From assembly GCF_003014695.1 (NCBI RefSeq), contig NZ_PYAS01000002.1:496001-560000 (forward strand): DNA of 64,000 nt, given 5' to 3'. The DNA is from Dyadobacter jiangsuensis. GTDB taxonomy: Bacteria > Bacteroidota > Bacteroidia > Cytophagales > Spirosomataceae. Each line of letters opens with the position of its first letter. Position 1 is the first letter of the stretch. A model generated the notes under the pieces. It did not search any database, was not told where the DNA came from, and was given only the letters and a program-made list of their open reading frames with translations. The position numbers and the translations under genes were made by a program. Below, one piece after another: positions 33,110 to 42,199 of the stretch.

Positions 33110-33943
33110 ATGGAAAAACAATTCAGTGACCTGCCCGAGAACCGCCAGCAACAGCTTATGGCTTTCGACCGTTTGTTGACGATCATGGACGAACTCCGGG
33201 AGCAATGCCCGTGGGACAGAAAGCAGACCATGGATAGCCTGCGCCACCTGACGATCGAAGAAACCTACGAACTTTCCGATGCTATATTGAACAATGACTT
33301 GCCCGAAATCCAGAAGGAACTCGGGGACGTTTTGCTGCACATTGTTTTTTATGCCAAAATCGGTTCGGAGAAGGCAGAAGACAAAACTTACAATTTCGAT
33401 ATTAAGGATGTGCTGCACGGCATTTGCGATAAGTTGGTTGCCCGTCACCCCCATATTTACGGCGATTTTGTGGCCGATACCGAAGAAGCTGTCAAGCAGA
33501 ATTGGGAAAAGCTGAAATTGAAAGAAGGCAATAAATCGGTGCTCTCGGGGGTGCCTGCGTCCCTGCCCGCGCTCGTGAAGGCGATGCGTATTCAGGAGAA
33601 AGCAAGAGGCGTTGGGTTTGACTGGGATGAAAAGCAGCAGGTATGGGCCAAGGTGGAAGAGGAGCTGCATGAATTTAAGGAAAACTTCAACATTGAATCG
33701 GCTGATGTGATCGATCAGAAGGAAGCCGAAGGCGAATTTGGTGACTTGCTGTTTTCATTGGTCAATTATTCAAGATTTGTAGATATCAACCCTGAAACGG
33801 CTCTCGAAAGAACCAACAAGAAGTTCATTAACCGCTTTCAGTATCTGGAAGAAGCCTCAAAGGCCGACGGCAAATCGCTGTCCGATATGACACTGGAAGA
33901 AATGGATATTTACTGGAACCGGGCGAAGGCGCTCGGGGTTTAA
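33110..33943 (+). CDS. mazG: Nucleoside triphosphate pyrophosphohydrolase MazG
   Basis: Hydrolyses NTPs and dNTPs to monophosphates and pyrophosphate, a house-cleaning enzyme. The 277-residue protein holds two MazG modules. The first has CPWDRKQT, EETYEL (Glu50, 51, 54) and KELGDVLLH (Glu70, Asp73). The second has EEELHEF and EFGDLLFSLVNY. Length and architecture match E. coli MazG. There is no MazEF system nearby. Confidence 0.95.
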   Translation: MEKQFSDLPENRQQQLMAFDRLLTIMDELREQCPWDRKQTMDSLRHLTIEETYELSDAILNNDLPEIQKELGDVLLHIVFYAKIGSEKAEDKTYNFDIKDVLHGICDKLVARHPHIYGDFVADTEEAVKQNWEKLKLKEGNKSVLSGVPASLPALVKAMRIQEKARGVGFDWDEKQQVWAKVEEELHEFKENFNIESADVIDQKEAEGEFGDLLFSLVNYSRFVDINPETALERTNKKFINRFQYLEEASKADGKSLSDMTLEEMDIYWNRAKALGV

Positions 33944-34050
33944 AAATTTTGTTCTGAATGATGTTACCAAATGTTGAATGTAGCGTATAAATAGATGTCC
34001 GGGTCGCGTCCGGTCTGAAATTCATTCTATACACTATAAACACATTAAGC

Positions 34051-34815
34051 ATGTATCTGGAACAACGTGTCGAGCAACTTGAAAATGTTACTGTTGAACA
34101 TGGAAAGCAGATAGAGATGATAGCAGCAGGATTAGCTACTTTGACTACGACGGTCAACAACGGTTTCAACGAAATGCGGGCTGAGTTTCGGCTCGTGAAA
34201 TCAGACATTACCGAACTTAAAACAGACGTTGCTGGGCTGAAGACCGACGTTTCAGTTCTTAAATCGGATGTTGCTGAACTGAAGACCGACGTTTCATTTC
34301 TTAAAGCGGATGTTGCTGACCTGAAAACCGACGTTTCAGTTCTTAAATCGGATGTTGCTGAACTGAAGACCGACGTTTCATTTCTTAAATCGGATGTTGC
34401 TGACCTTAAAACCGATGTTTCATTTCTTAAAGCGGATGTTACCGGTCTTAAAACCGACGTTGCTGAACTGAAAACAGATGTTACCGGTCTTAAAACCGAC
34501 GTTGCTGAATTGAGAACAGATGTTACCGAACTTAAAACCGACGTTGCTGAACTGAAAACAGATGTTGCTGACCTTAAAACCGATGTTTCATTTCTTAAAG
34601 CGGATGTTACCGAACTTAAAACCGACGTTGCTGAACTGAAAACAGATGTTACCGGTCTTAAAACCGACGTTGCTGAACTGAAAACAGATGTTACCGGTCT
34701 TAAATCCGACGTCGCTCAGGTCAAAACAGAGGTTGTCGAAATCAAGGGCCGCCTCGATAGGCTGACTGTTGGCGTAGAGAGCCTCGTGGAGTTGATAAAA
34801 ACCAGAATAATTTAA
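34051..34815 (+). CDS. Coiled-coil protein of about 24 tandem heptads
   Basis: A 254-residue protein. After an N-terminal region (1-54, starting MYLEQRVEQLENVTVEHG) come about 24 tandem heptads of the form xLKTDVx, followed by a less regular end (EIKGRLDRLTVGVE). Leu and Val fall at a and d positions, so it should form a long parallel coiled coil. No signal peptide or membrane segment is visible. The stop overlaps the thiamine pyrophosphokinase ATG by one base (TAATG). I recognise no defined family and assign no function. Confidence 0.85.
   Translation: MYLEQRVEQLENVTVEHGKQIEMIAAGLATLTTTVNNGFNEMRAEFRLVKSDITELKTDVAGLKTDVSVLKSDVAELKTDVSFLKADVADLKTDVSVLKSDVAELKTDVSFLKSDVADLKTDVSFLKADVTGLKTDVAELKTDVTGLKTDVAELRTDVTELKTDVAELKTDVADLKTDVSFLKADVTELKTDVAELKTDVTGLKTDVAELKTDVTGLKSDVAQVKTEVVEIKGRLDRLTVGVESLVELIKTRII
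34213..34737 (+). repeat. 21-bp tandem repeats inside the coiled-coil gene
   Basis: About 25 direct copies of a 21-base unit encoding ELKTDVA and close variants. Several blocks are repeated at the base level in higher-order order, for example alternating units ending GACGTTGCT and GATGTTACC, which suggests expansion by slippage or recombination. Copy number probably varies between strains without breaking the frame. Confidence 0.9.
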
Positions 34816-35480
34816 TGTCATCACACCATATCGTTCGGGAGAAGCAGGAGCCTGCTTTGATTATTGCTAACGGGGAAGCCTGCTCTCCGGAATTACTAGG
34901 CCAGTTGCTGGAATGGAGCCCGTTTATCGTGGTGCTCGATCATGCTATTTACCGGGTGCTTGACCTGGGTATTAAAGTGGATGCCTGGCTGGGCGACTTT
35001 GATGTTGCACACGATTTTGAAGCGGTCCGGGAGCGGCAGCATCCACTGGAAATCGTGAATACGCCCGATCAGGAGAAGACTGATTTGAATAAAGCCATTG
35101 AATTTTTGATAGAAAGAGGTTTCCCAGCGGCTAATATTGTTTGGGCGACGGGACGCCGGGCAGACCATGCGATTACCAACATTACGGACCTCGTTCGCTA
35201 TAAGGACAAGATCAAGTTAGTGCTGCTGGATGATTACTCCAAAATATTCCCGCTCACAGGTACTTTCGAAAAATGGTATGCTGCCGGGACACCCATTTCG
35301 TTGATTCCGGTAGGAGCGGTTGATGGCATCGAGACCTCCGGTTTGAAATACAACTTAAATAATGAAACCCTGACGATGGGACACAGAACCGGGAGCAGTA
35401 ATGTCACCGAGGCTGATGGCATGGTCAGGGTTTCCGCGCAGAAGGGCGACCTTCTGATTATGGAATGCTGGGACTTATAA
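34815..35480 (+). CDS. Thiamine pyrophosphokinase
   Basis: Transfers pyrophosphate from ATP to thiamine to make thiamine diphosphate. The 221-residue protein has the Asp-rich site DAWLGDFD (Asp56, 61, 63), the signature TPDQEKTDLNKA at 83-94, and GRRADHAITN near 113-122, as in bacterial thiamine diphosphokinases. The gene is translationally coupled to the coiled-coil gene and its stop codon overlaps that of the convergent M1 peptidase. Confidence 0.92.
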   Translation: MSSHHIVREKQEPALIIANGEACSPELLGQLLEWSPFIVVLDHAIYRVLDLGIKVDAWLGDFDVAHDFEAVRERQHPLEIVNTPDQEKTDLNKAIEFLIERGFPAANIVWATGRRADHAITNITDLVRYKDKIKLVLLDDYSKIFPLTGTFEKWYAAGTPISLIPVGAVDGIETSGLKYNLNNETLTMGHRTGSSNVTEADGMVRVSAQKGDLLIMECWDL

Positions 35481-37118
35481 GGACGCCTGTTTGGATTCTT
35501 TGGCTTCCACGTAGAAGTTCCGGTCTACGGTCAACGACTTGTCGCCTTTTACTTTCAACGTTTTCCAATCGTTTGTAGGATAGAGAAATTCCTCTTTCCC
35601 GCCTGCCAGCTTCACTTTGACTGGCATATCAAAGTTCTCAACCGTGTTGATCCACCGGTATTGAAGACCTTTTCCTGTAAATGCATATTCCAGAACAGGT
35701 ATGCGCACATCGCGCAGGTATTGGTCGAAAACCTTTGAAAGATTCCTGCCCGCATGCTCGCTGATGTAGTTTTCGATCTGCGAGCCGTCAACGGTCTGAT
35801 GGTAGAATGTCTTGTTCAACCCGCGCAGGATCTGGCGCCATTTTTCATCGTCATTCACGATCTGGCGAATGGTGTGGAGCATGTTTCCGCCTTTGTAGTA
35901 CATGTCCTTCGATCCTTCCTGATTAACTCCGTAGACTCCAATAATAGGAATATCGTTTGCAATGAGTTCACGCGTCCCGATCACATAATCTTCCCCGGCC
36001 TTTTTTCCGAAGTAATATTCGGTGTAAAGGTTTTCGGAATAGTTGGTGAAGCTTTCGTGCACCCACATATCGGCCACATCCTTGTAGGTGATGTTATTGG
36101 CAAACCATTCATGCCCGCTCTCGTGGATAATGATAAAGTCCCATTTCAGGCCCCAGCCGGTATTCGAAAGATCCTTACCCCGATAGCCCATTTTGTAGTC
36201 ATTGCCATACGTAACCGAACTCTGGTGTTCCATACCGAGGTAAGGCACTTCCACGAGCTTATAACCGTCTTCATAAAAAGGGTAAGGGCCAAACCAATGC
36301 TCGAATGCTTTCAGCATTTTCGGAGCTTGTTTGAATTGCTCTTTCGCTTTTTCCAGGTTTTGAGGCAAAACGTAGTAGCTAAGCTGCAAATCACCTTTTT
36401 CGCCTTTGAATGTCTCTTTCCAGCTTACATAGTTGGCTACATTCATATTCACCCCATAGTTGTTAATCGGATTTTTGACCACCCAATTGAACGTGTGTGA
36501 ATTGTCGTTATTCTCGACTACCGACCGAAGGTTGCCGTTCGATACGTCCATTACGCTTTTAGGAACAGTCATGCTGATAAGCATGCTGTCGGGCTCGTCG
36601 TACATATGGTCCTTACAAGGCCACCACACGCTCGCACCCAATCCCTGGCAAGAGGTGGAAATAATGGTGTTGCCTTTCCCGTCGGGTACCCATTGTACAC
36701 CTCCGTCCCAAGGCGGCCGTTTTGCCAGCCGGGGCTTTCCTGAATAGAAAACCTCAACCGACTCGGTTTTGCCGGTGTCCTGCTTTTTTTTGAGTGTTAT
36801 AAAAAATGCATTGCCATCCCGACGATAGGCAAGCGTTTCACCATCCTGAACCACTTTGGTAATCTGCAACGGCTCCTGCAAATCCACCTGCATGGTCTGG
36901 TAAGGTTTGAGCACCTTATATCTGATTACCGTGCTGCCGCTAAGCGTACTGTCATTCGCATTAGGCCTAACACTGAGATGGTAGTAGTTCAGATCCCACC
37001 ATTCCCGTTCAGGTGTAATGGAGCCTCGTAGTGTGTCGGCGTGGGTAAATGTCTTCTGCTGCGCGAACGAAGAAATTGAAACGAACAGTAAACAGACACC
37101 GGCGAGTTTTTTGAGCAT
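35475..37118 (-). CDS. Secreted M1-family aminopeptidase
   Basis: Zinc metallopeptidase of 547 residues with a signal peptide (about 1-20). The zinc site is HESGH (332-336) with the third ligand Glu355 in VHESFTNY, a variant of HExxH-x18-E. GMEHQ (295-299) stands where GAMEN binds the substrate N-terminus. The C-terminal helical domain is short, making it smaller than PepN. It follows the Kelch gene on the minus strand, but a link to glycan use is not evident. It ends inside the thiamine pyrophosphokinase stop region. Confidence 0.9.
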   Translation of the reverse strand: MLKKLAGVCLLFVSISSFAQQKTFTHADTLRGSITPEREWWDLNYYHLSVRPNANDSTLSGSTVIRYKVLKPYQTMQVDLQEPLQITKVVQDGETLAYRRDGNAFFITLKKKQDTGKTESVEVFYSGKPRLAKRPPWDGGVQWVPDGKGNTIISTSCQGLGASVWWPCKDHMYDEPDSMLISMTVPKSVMDVSNGNLRSVVENNDNSHTFNWVVKNPINNYGVNMNVANYVSWKETFKGEKGDLQLSYYVLPQNLEKAKEQFKQAPKMLKAFEHWFGPYPFYEDGYKLVEVPYLGMEHQSSVTYGNDYKMGYRGKDLSNTGWGLKWDFIIIHESGHEWFANNITYKDVADMWVHESFTNYSENLYTEYYFGKKAGEDYVIGTRELIANDIPIIGVYGVNQEGSKDMYYKGGNMLHTIRQIVNDDEKWRQILRGLNKTFYHQTVDGSQIENYISEHAGRNLSKVFDQYLRDVRIPVLEYAFTGKGLQYRWINTVENFDMPVKVKLAGGKEEFLYPTNDWKTLKVKGDKSLTVDRNFYVEAKESKQASL

Positions 37119-37145
37119 TTGAGTTGGGGTTAGTAATGAAGTGTA

Positions 37146-38126
37146 TTATTTATCGAGTATTTCCATATCGTTCAGCTCCGGGCCACCGCCACGGTTGGCC
37201 GAGCCCGCGGCAATATAAATTTTCTTGTTAAGCGCCACCGCCTGTGTGCCGTGGCGCCCCTGGTGCAGGGAAGGCAAACGTTCCCATTTCTGGGTTTGCG
37301 GATTAAATGCCTCCACCTCGTTATGTGCCTCCTGGTGTGCGTCGCTTTCGCCGCCGATTACGAGTATTTTATTGTTATAAACGACGGTAGTATTGCCTGC
37401 CCGAAGGGTAGGGAGGTTGTTGGACGCATCCAGTGTCGTCCATTTGCCTGTTTTGAAATCATAAACATCCACTTCCTTGATAACGGTATTCAAAACCTGG
37501 TTGATACGTGCGGTCGACAGACGCCCGCCTGCTACGTAAAGTTTGTTGTCCAGCACTGCCACCTGCACGTGATCGCGCGGGCGGGGAGCGTCGGCGAGCG
37601 TTTTCCAGGTGCCGGTTGCCGGATCGAACTCGTCGAACCAGGTGACCTGGCCATCCCAGTGACCGTCCTGGATGCCGCAAACAAGATAGATCTTGTCATT
37701 CAATGTAAATGCGCCTGCCGCACCGCGCTTCCGGTTTTCGGGGATAGCTGCCCCCTTTCGCCATTCATTTTTGGCAGGATTGAAAATATAGATATCCGGA
37801 ATCGGCACTTCGTGCGGGTAACTGCCTGTGAAGGCACCGAGTACATAAATTTCGTTCTTATAGCTGACCGCCTGGAAATGGCTCATTTCGAGCGGTGACG
37901 GTGCCAGGCTTTTCCAGGAGTCCTTTTTGAAATCATATTCATCAACCGGCTTGATGCCGCGCCCGCCCAGCAGGTACAACTTCCCGTTAGCCGTGGCCAT
38001 CGCGTTTTCGTGCCGCTTCTCAGGCAGGTTTTCCGGTTCGGAAACCGTCCATATCTGTGCCGATCCCTGCAACGCGAATGTCGTCAGTGCGATCAGCAGT
38101 GCAGCTTTGTGGTAGAGTGGTTTCAT
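37146..38126 (-). CDS. Secreted Kelch-repeat protein
   Basis: A 326-residue protein with a signal peptide (about 1-23) and five or six Kelch repeats forming a beta-propeller, visible as GGRGIKPVDEYDFKKDSW, GGRLSTARINQ and GGESDAHQEAHNEVEAFNPQ. Such proteins bind or epimerise sugars (the sialate epimerase NanM is a Kelch protein) or mediate protein contacts. Its position after the GH144-type genes suggests glycan handling. A terminator separates it from them, so it may have its own promoter. Confidence 0.85.
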   Translation of the reverse strand: MKPLYHKAALLIALTTFALQGSAQIWTVSEPENLPEKRHENAMATANGKLYLLGGRGIKPVDEYDFKKDSWKSLAPSPLEMSHFQAVSYKNEIYVLGAFTGSYPHEVPIPDIYIFNPAKNEWRKGAAIPENRKRGAAGAFTLNDKIYLVCGIQDGHWDGQVTWFDEFDPATGTWKTLADAPRPRDHVQVAVLDNKLYVAGGRLSTARINQVLNTVIKEVDVYDFKTGKWTTLDASNNLPTLRAGNTTVVYNNKILVIGGESDAHQEAHNEVEAFNPQTQKWERLPSLHQGRHGTQAVALNKKIYIAAGSANRGGGPELNDMEILDK

Positions 38127-38200
38127 AGCGATTTGCGTTTAGATTAGCCCTTCTTTTGCTTTTCAAAAACGGTATCAAGGTACAATTATATTCTATAAAA

Positions 38201-38231
38201 CAGAAAGACCAGCTTGCGGCCGGTCTTCCTG
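38201..38231 (-). terminator. Terminator after the second GH144-type gene
   Basis: A 13-position stem with two mismatches (38201-38213 with 38219-38231) and a 5-base loop. On the minus strand it is followed by TTTCTGTTTTA-like sequence, so it should end the glucanase transcript before the Kelch gene. Confidence 0.65.
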
Positions 38232-38252
38232 TGAATATTAGCTAAAAAGCGG

Positions 38253-39632
38253 TTAATTTCTGCTGGATAGGCCCAGTGCGGGACTTTCAAACCCGAGTTT
38301 TTTCAAGCCTGCCTGCACCTCCGGATCCTTCATAAACAGCTTCCAGAGCAATCCCGTCCGGTAGTTTTCGATCATCACGATAATCGGCCCCTGGTCGATG
38401 GCCAGGTGGGACTTGGCATACCAGTTCTGCGTTTCGTTGAATGCGTCGGTGAAGCCGTATTCCGACCAGATTTTATCGCCCAGATCATCGTAAAAATGGC
38501 GCAGTGCCTTCATCGACTGCTCCGGTGTGTATGGGAACGACGACAATGCCGCGGTAGGGGTGATAGTCCCAAAGTCGTTTGTGGGTGAATGCGCATTGTA
38601 GCCGTTGTAAGTATCGCTCGCGGTCAGTCCCCAGCTGTTTTCACCATATCCCTTGAACTTGCCCGGATTGGCAACGCAATGTTTGTAGTTGATCAGTGAA
38701 TGGTTCACATTCTGCTCCCAGTAATTGGCGTACTGATCTTTCAAATGGCGCGGATCGAGGCCCAGGAACGAGTAATGCGTGAAAAACAATGGGCCACCAT
38801 AGTCGAACCCAAGCGGCAGTTTTACGCCATAATATTCCTTTCCGTTGCGGAAATGATCGCTTTGCGCCCAGCATTTATCATAAACCTGGCGGGTAATGGG
38901 GTAACGCGGAGAAGCCGCTCCCATAATGTAGGTGATCAACGTCTCATTATATCCGCGCAGCTCGAAGTTCATTGCCCAGCCATTGTTGGGGCTCCAATGC
39001 CAGTAGAGCTGGTTGGGGTTTCCACGGGTGTACCAATCCCATTCGGCTTCGTTCCATATCCAGGTAATGCGGCTGCGGAGTTCTCTTTCGAGGTCGGTGT
39101 CGCGGTCGAAGTATTGTCTTACAGCCAGCAATCCCTGGAACAGGAAGGATGATTCCACCAGGTCGCCGCCATCGTCTTTCCGGCCGAACGGGATGATTTT
39201 GCCTGTCGCGCCATTGAGCCAGTGCGGGAAAATGCCGTGGTAGTGATCCGCTTTCGAGAGGAATTTGACCATTTTCAACAATCGGGCTGCCACTGAATCG
39301 CGGGGTTGCCATTGACGTTCCGCTGCTACTACCATAGCCATTACGCCGAAACCGGTACCACCGATTGTACATACTTCATCTCCATAATCGAAAGCGATGT
39401 TGCTCCGCTCGCGAGCCAGGCCGCTGACCGGATGCCCGAATTCCCAGAAGTACCGGAATGTCTGTTTCTGAACCAATTCCAGCAATGCGGTATCGGAAAG
39501 GTTTTTAGGCCGGTCGGCCGGATTGAACGCTGCGGGTTTCGCAGCAGATGATTTTTTCTTTTGAGCCCAGCTATCCACCTGCGAACCGGCGATTAGCGTG
39601 AGGCATAATAGTAATTGGAAGTATAGCTTCAT
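38253..39632 (-). CDS. GH144-type glucanase ('glucoamylase family'), secreted
   Basis: A 459-residue protein with a signal peptide (about 1-23) and an alpha/alpha-barrel domain of the Glycoamylase (PF10091) type. Aromatic and acidic motifs such as TFRYFWEFGHPVSGLARERS, FPHWLNGATG, YWHWSPNNGW and LAIDQGPIIVMIENYRTG are shared with its neighbour. Characterised relatives (Chitinophaga endo-beta-1,2-glucanase and a Parabacteroides sophorohydrolase, family GH144) act on beta-1,2-glucan, so this is the inferred substrate. It lacks the N-terminal Ig-like domain and lipobox of its neighbour, suggesting a periplasmic enzyme. Confidence 0.85.
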   Translation of the reverse strand: MKLYFQLLLCLTLIAGSQVDSWAQKKKSSAAKPAAFNPADRPKNLSDTALLELVQKQTFRYFWEFGHPVSGLARERSNIAFDYGDEVCTIGGTGFGVMAMVVAAERQWQPRDSVAARLLKMVKFLSKADHYHGIFPHWLNGATGKIIPFGRKDDGGDLVESSFLFQGLLAVRQYFDRDTDLERELRSRITWIWNEAEWDWYTRGNPNQLYWHWSPNNGWAMNFELRGYNETLITYIMGAASPRYPITRQVYDKCWAQSDHFRNGKEYYGVKLPLGFDYGGPLFFTHYSFLGLDPRHLKDQYANYWEQNVNHSLINYKHCVANPGKFKGYGENSWGLTASDTYNGYNAHSPTNDFGTITPTAALSSFPYTPEQSMKALRHFYDDLGDKIWSEYGFTDAFNETQNWYAKSHLAIDQGPIIVMIENYRTGLLWKLFMKDPEVQAGLKKLGFESPALGLSSRN

Positions 39633-39666
39633 AGTCGAGTAATGTTTAATGGCGGGATTAGTTTTG

Positions 39667-41337
39667 TTAAAGCGCCGGACTGGTGAATCCGAGCTTCGTA
39701 AGGCCTGTTTTGACCTCCGGACTGCTCATAAAGAGCTTCCATGGCAATGCTGTGCGATGGTTTTCGATCATAACCACAATCGGCCCCTGGTCGATGGCCA
39801 GGTAGGAATCGGCGAACCACAGCTGATCCAGCGAGAATGCGTCATGGAAACCGTATTCTCCCCAGAGCTTGTCGCCCATTTTGTAATAGAAGAACTTCAA
39901 TGCTTTCATCGACTCCGCGGGCGTGTACGGGAATGCAGATAATGCGGCCGTCGGCGTGATTACCCCCTTGTCATTGCTTGGCGAGTTGGCGTTGTATCCA
40001 TTTGGAATGTCGCTAGCGGTAAGTCCCCAGCATTGGTCGCTGTATCCGTAATATTGCTGCGGATTTGTTTTACAATAGTTATAGTTGATGAGGGTATGGG
40101 CCTTGTTTTGGGTAAAATAATTGGCAAAACGGTCGGTAAGCCCCGTTGGGTTTAATCCTAAAAAGGAATAATGTGAGAAGAACAACGGGCCGCCCAATGG
40201 CTCTCCCAGCGGCAAAGTGATACCGTAATATTCTTTTCCGTTGGTAAATGTGCTGTTACCTGCCCAGCCATTGTCATAAACCGCTTTACTGATACTATGC
40301 GTAGGCGAAGAAGCCGCCAGGGCGTAGGTGATCAGGCATTCGTTCCAGCCTTTGATCTGGTGGTTCATTTCCCAGCCATAATCGGCGCTCCAATGCCAGT
40401 ACAGCACATTTTCGTTGCCTTTCCGGAACCAATCCCATTCCACGGCTTCCCAGATCGCATTGATATCCGTGCGCAAAGCGGTTTCTGCAACATTCATTTC
40501 ACTGAAATACTGCCGGGCCGTTAGCAAGCCCTGGACAAGGAAAGAGGTTTCTACCAAATCGGCGCCATTGTCTTTGGTACTGAATGGAACCGCTACACCG
40601 GTCGCGCCATTCAGCCAATGCGGAAAAGCGCCGTGGAATGTCTGCGCCTGTTTCAGGAAACCGACGATCTTTTGCATTCTTTCCAAACCCTGCGCCCGTG
40701 TGATGAACTTGCGCTCGATGGCAATAGGGATGGTCATAATGCCGAAACCGCTTCCGCCCGAGGTAACCACATCACCGGAAGTGTTGCGCTCGCGGGCAAG
40801 CCCGCTTACCGGGTGAGCGAAGTCCCAGAAATATTTGAATGTTTGCTGCTGCACGAGGGTTAGCAACGCTTCGTCGCTGATGACCGGAAATTTATCTGTA
40901 GAGTCCAGCGCGGTAATCAATTCAACTTTTACCTCATTCAGGAGCATTCCGCCGGCTTTGGATTTCAATGCCTTGGTAGCGGTAACCGAGTAGCTGGTGA
41001 GGTATTTTAAATCGGCCGAGGGAGTGATCACCACCGAACTGTCGCCGCCTTCCAGGGTGGATGTAAACGGAACGGTTTCGCCGGCCGCGGACCGGAAAGT
41101 AACCCCGCTCGCGATGGTCGCATTGCTGAGCGGGGCGGAAAATGTAAACCTGATTTTGGGTTTCAGGTTTACATCATTGTATTTGAATCCGGAATAGGCT
41201 CCATTCACTTGCAGGCTGTTGAACCCGAACGACGTTGGTATTCCCGGATTGGATGGCCCGGGGTCTTCTTTTTCTGATTTACAGGAAACCCCGAGCCAGA
41301 TAATTAAACCAAGAAGGAAAAGGTTTTTAAAAGGCAT
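39667..41337 (-). CDS. GH144-type glucanase lipoprotein with Ig-like domain
   Basis: A 556-residue lipoprotein (lipobox LGVSC, Cys at about 19) followed by an acidic/Pro linker, a bacterial Ig-like domain (about 35-145, with IRFTFSAPLSN and YSVTATKALKS) and a GH144/PF10091 catalytic domain from about residue 155. It shares TFKYFWDFAHPVSGLARER, FPHWLNGATG and LAIDQGPIVVMIENHRTA with the next gene. As a surface lipoprotein it would make the first endo cut, with the soluble paralogue acting in the periplasm; this division is inference. Its start overlaps the preceding stop (TAATG). Confidence 0.87.
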   Translation of the reverse strand: MPFKNLFLLGLIIWLGVSCKSEKEDPGPSNPGIPTSFGFNSLQVNGAYSGFKYNDVNLKPKIRFTFSAPLSNATIASGVTFRSAAGETVPFTSTLEGGDSSVVITPSADLKYLTSYSVTATKALKSKAGGMLLNEVKVELITALDSTDKFPVISDEALLTLVQQQTFKYFWDFAHPVSGLARERNTSGDVVTSGGSGFGIMTIPIAIERKFITRAQGLERMQKIVGFLKQAQTFHGAFPHWLNGATGVAVPFSTKDNGADLVETSFLVQGLLTARQYFSEMNVAETALRTDINAIWEAVEWDWFRKGNENVLYWHWSADYGWEMNHQIKGWNECLITYALAASSPTHSISKAVYDNGWAGNSTFTNGKEYYGITLPLGEPLGGPLFFSHYSFLGLNPTGLTDRFANYFTQNKAHTLINYNYCKTNPQQYYGYSDQCWGLTASDIPNGYNANSPSNDKGVITPTAALSAFPYTPAESMKALKFFYYKMGDKLWGEYGFHDAFSLDQLWFADSYLAIDQGPIVVMIENHRTALPWKLFMSSPEVKTGLTKLGFTSPAL

Positions 41338-42179
41338 TATTTCCCTCTTGATTCCAGTTTAACCAGTGCATCTACTTCGGCATCTTTCAAAGCAACGTTA
41401 TAAATCCGCACTTCGTCGAGCAGGCCTGTCAGGTAGCTTGCCCAATCTTGTGCCGCAGCACCCGAGGTAAGGCTTGGCTTGGTCTGAAATTGCACGGTAC
41501 CAAACACCATTTTACCCGGTTTCGCCCATTTCAGATCACCAAAGTTCGCCACGGTGCTCGTTGCCGTTTTGGAACCGTTCACATATATATTGAAAGTTGA
41601 TGAAGTGGCGTCGTAAGACAGTGCGATATGCGTCCAGGAGTTGTAAAGGTTAACAATGCCTTCCTTCGCAATCCAGGTATCCTTCTTGTCATTCTGGATG
41701 TGAGCCTTGAAAATCCCGTCGGTTTCCGTGCCGCCGTTTTCAAAGAAAGTCTCGATGTTTCCCCAGAAGCCGTCTGTTTGGGACAAGCCTACAAGTCCGA
41801 TGATACCACCCGCAGATTTGGTCGACGGGCTGTTAACCCAATAGGTCATGGTGAAGCTTTTCAGTCCAAGGATACTCGCCGTCGGATCGAAAAGGACGTA
41901 GCCGTTTTTGGCACCTTTCATGGCCTGGCCTTTCAAACCATTCGCAAATGTGGTACCGGTATTAGTCCCGGCGGTATTGGAAACCACATCGGAATAATTG
42001 CCGTCAAAAGGGAAATGCGCCACCAGGTTGGCCTTCGCGATTTCGTCGGAGCTGGTAAAGCCCCCGATCGTCACGCTTGGCGCGTAACTTTCGGGATCGA
42101 ACTTTTCGTAGCAAGAGGTCACCCCGAGCACCGTCATTGCACACAATGCCACGGTCAGTTTATTCTTAAAAGTTTTCAT
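41337..42179 (-). CDS. LamG-domain lipoprotein of the PUL (SusE/F position)
   Basis: A 280-residue lipoprotein starting at the ATG giving MKTFKNKLTVAL; the frame is open 29 codons further but only this start gives a signal peptide with lipobox VTSC. A concanavalin-like LamG domain (about 80-270) is visible in LVAHFPFDGNYSD, SFTMTYWVNSP, WTHIALSYD and LTGLLDEVRIYNVAL. It occupies the place of SusE/SusF glycan-binding proteins, directly after susD, so surface glycan binding is likely. Coupled to the next gene by a one-base overlap. Confidence 0.85.
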   Translation of the reverse strand: MKTFKNKLTVALCAMTVLGVTSCYEKFDPESYAPSVTIGGFTSSDEIAKANLVAHFPFDGNYSDVVSNTAGTNTGTTFANGLKGQAMKGAKNGYVLFDPTASILGLKSFTMTYWVNSPSTKSAGGIIGLVGLSQTDGFWGNIETFFENGGTETDGIFKAHIQNDKKDTWIAKEGIVNLYNSWTHIALSYDATSSTFNIYVNGSKTATSTVANFGDLKWAKPGKMVFGTVQFQTKPSLTSGAAAQDWASYLTGLLDEVRIYNVALKDAEVDALVKLESRGK

Positions 42180-42199
42180 CGATGGATCGTGGTTTGGGA

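Noticed and set aside
33110..33943. MazEF-type toxin-antitoxin association of mazG
   Set aside because: The gene is a full two-module MazG and neither neighbour is a toxin or antitoxin.
34051..34815. Phage tail fibre
   Set aside because: Long coiled coils can be phage fibres, but there are no other phage genes, integrase or attachment sites nearby, and the gene is coupled to a housekeeping gene.
34588..34824. Minus-strand open frame over the heptad repeats
   Set aside because: It is the antisense image of the 21-bp repeats; the plus-strand heptads with Leu/Val at a and d positions explain the pattern better.
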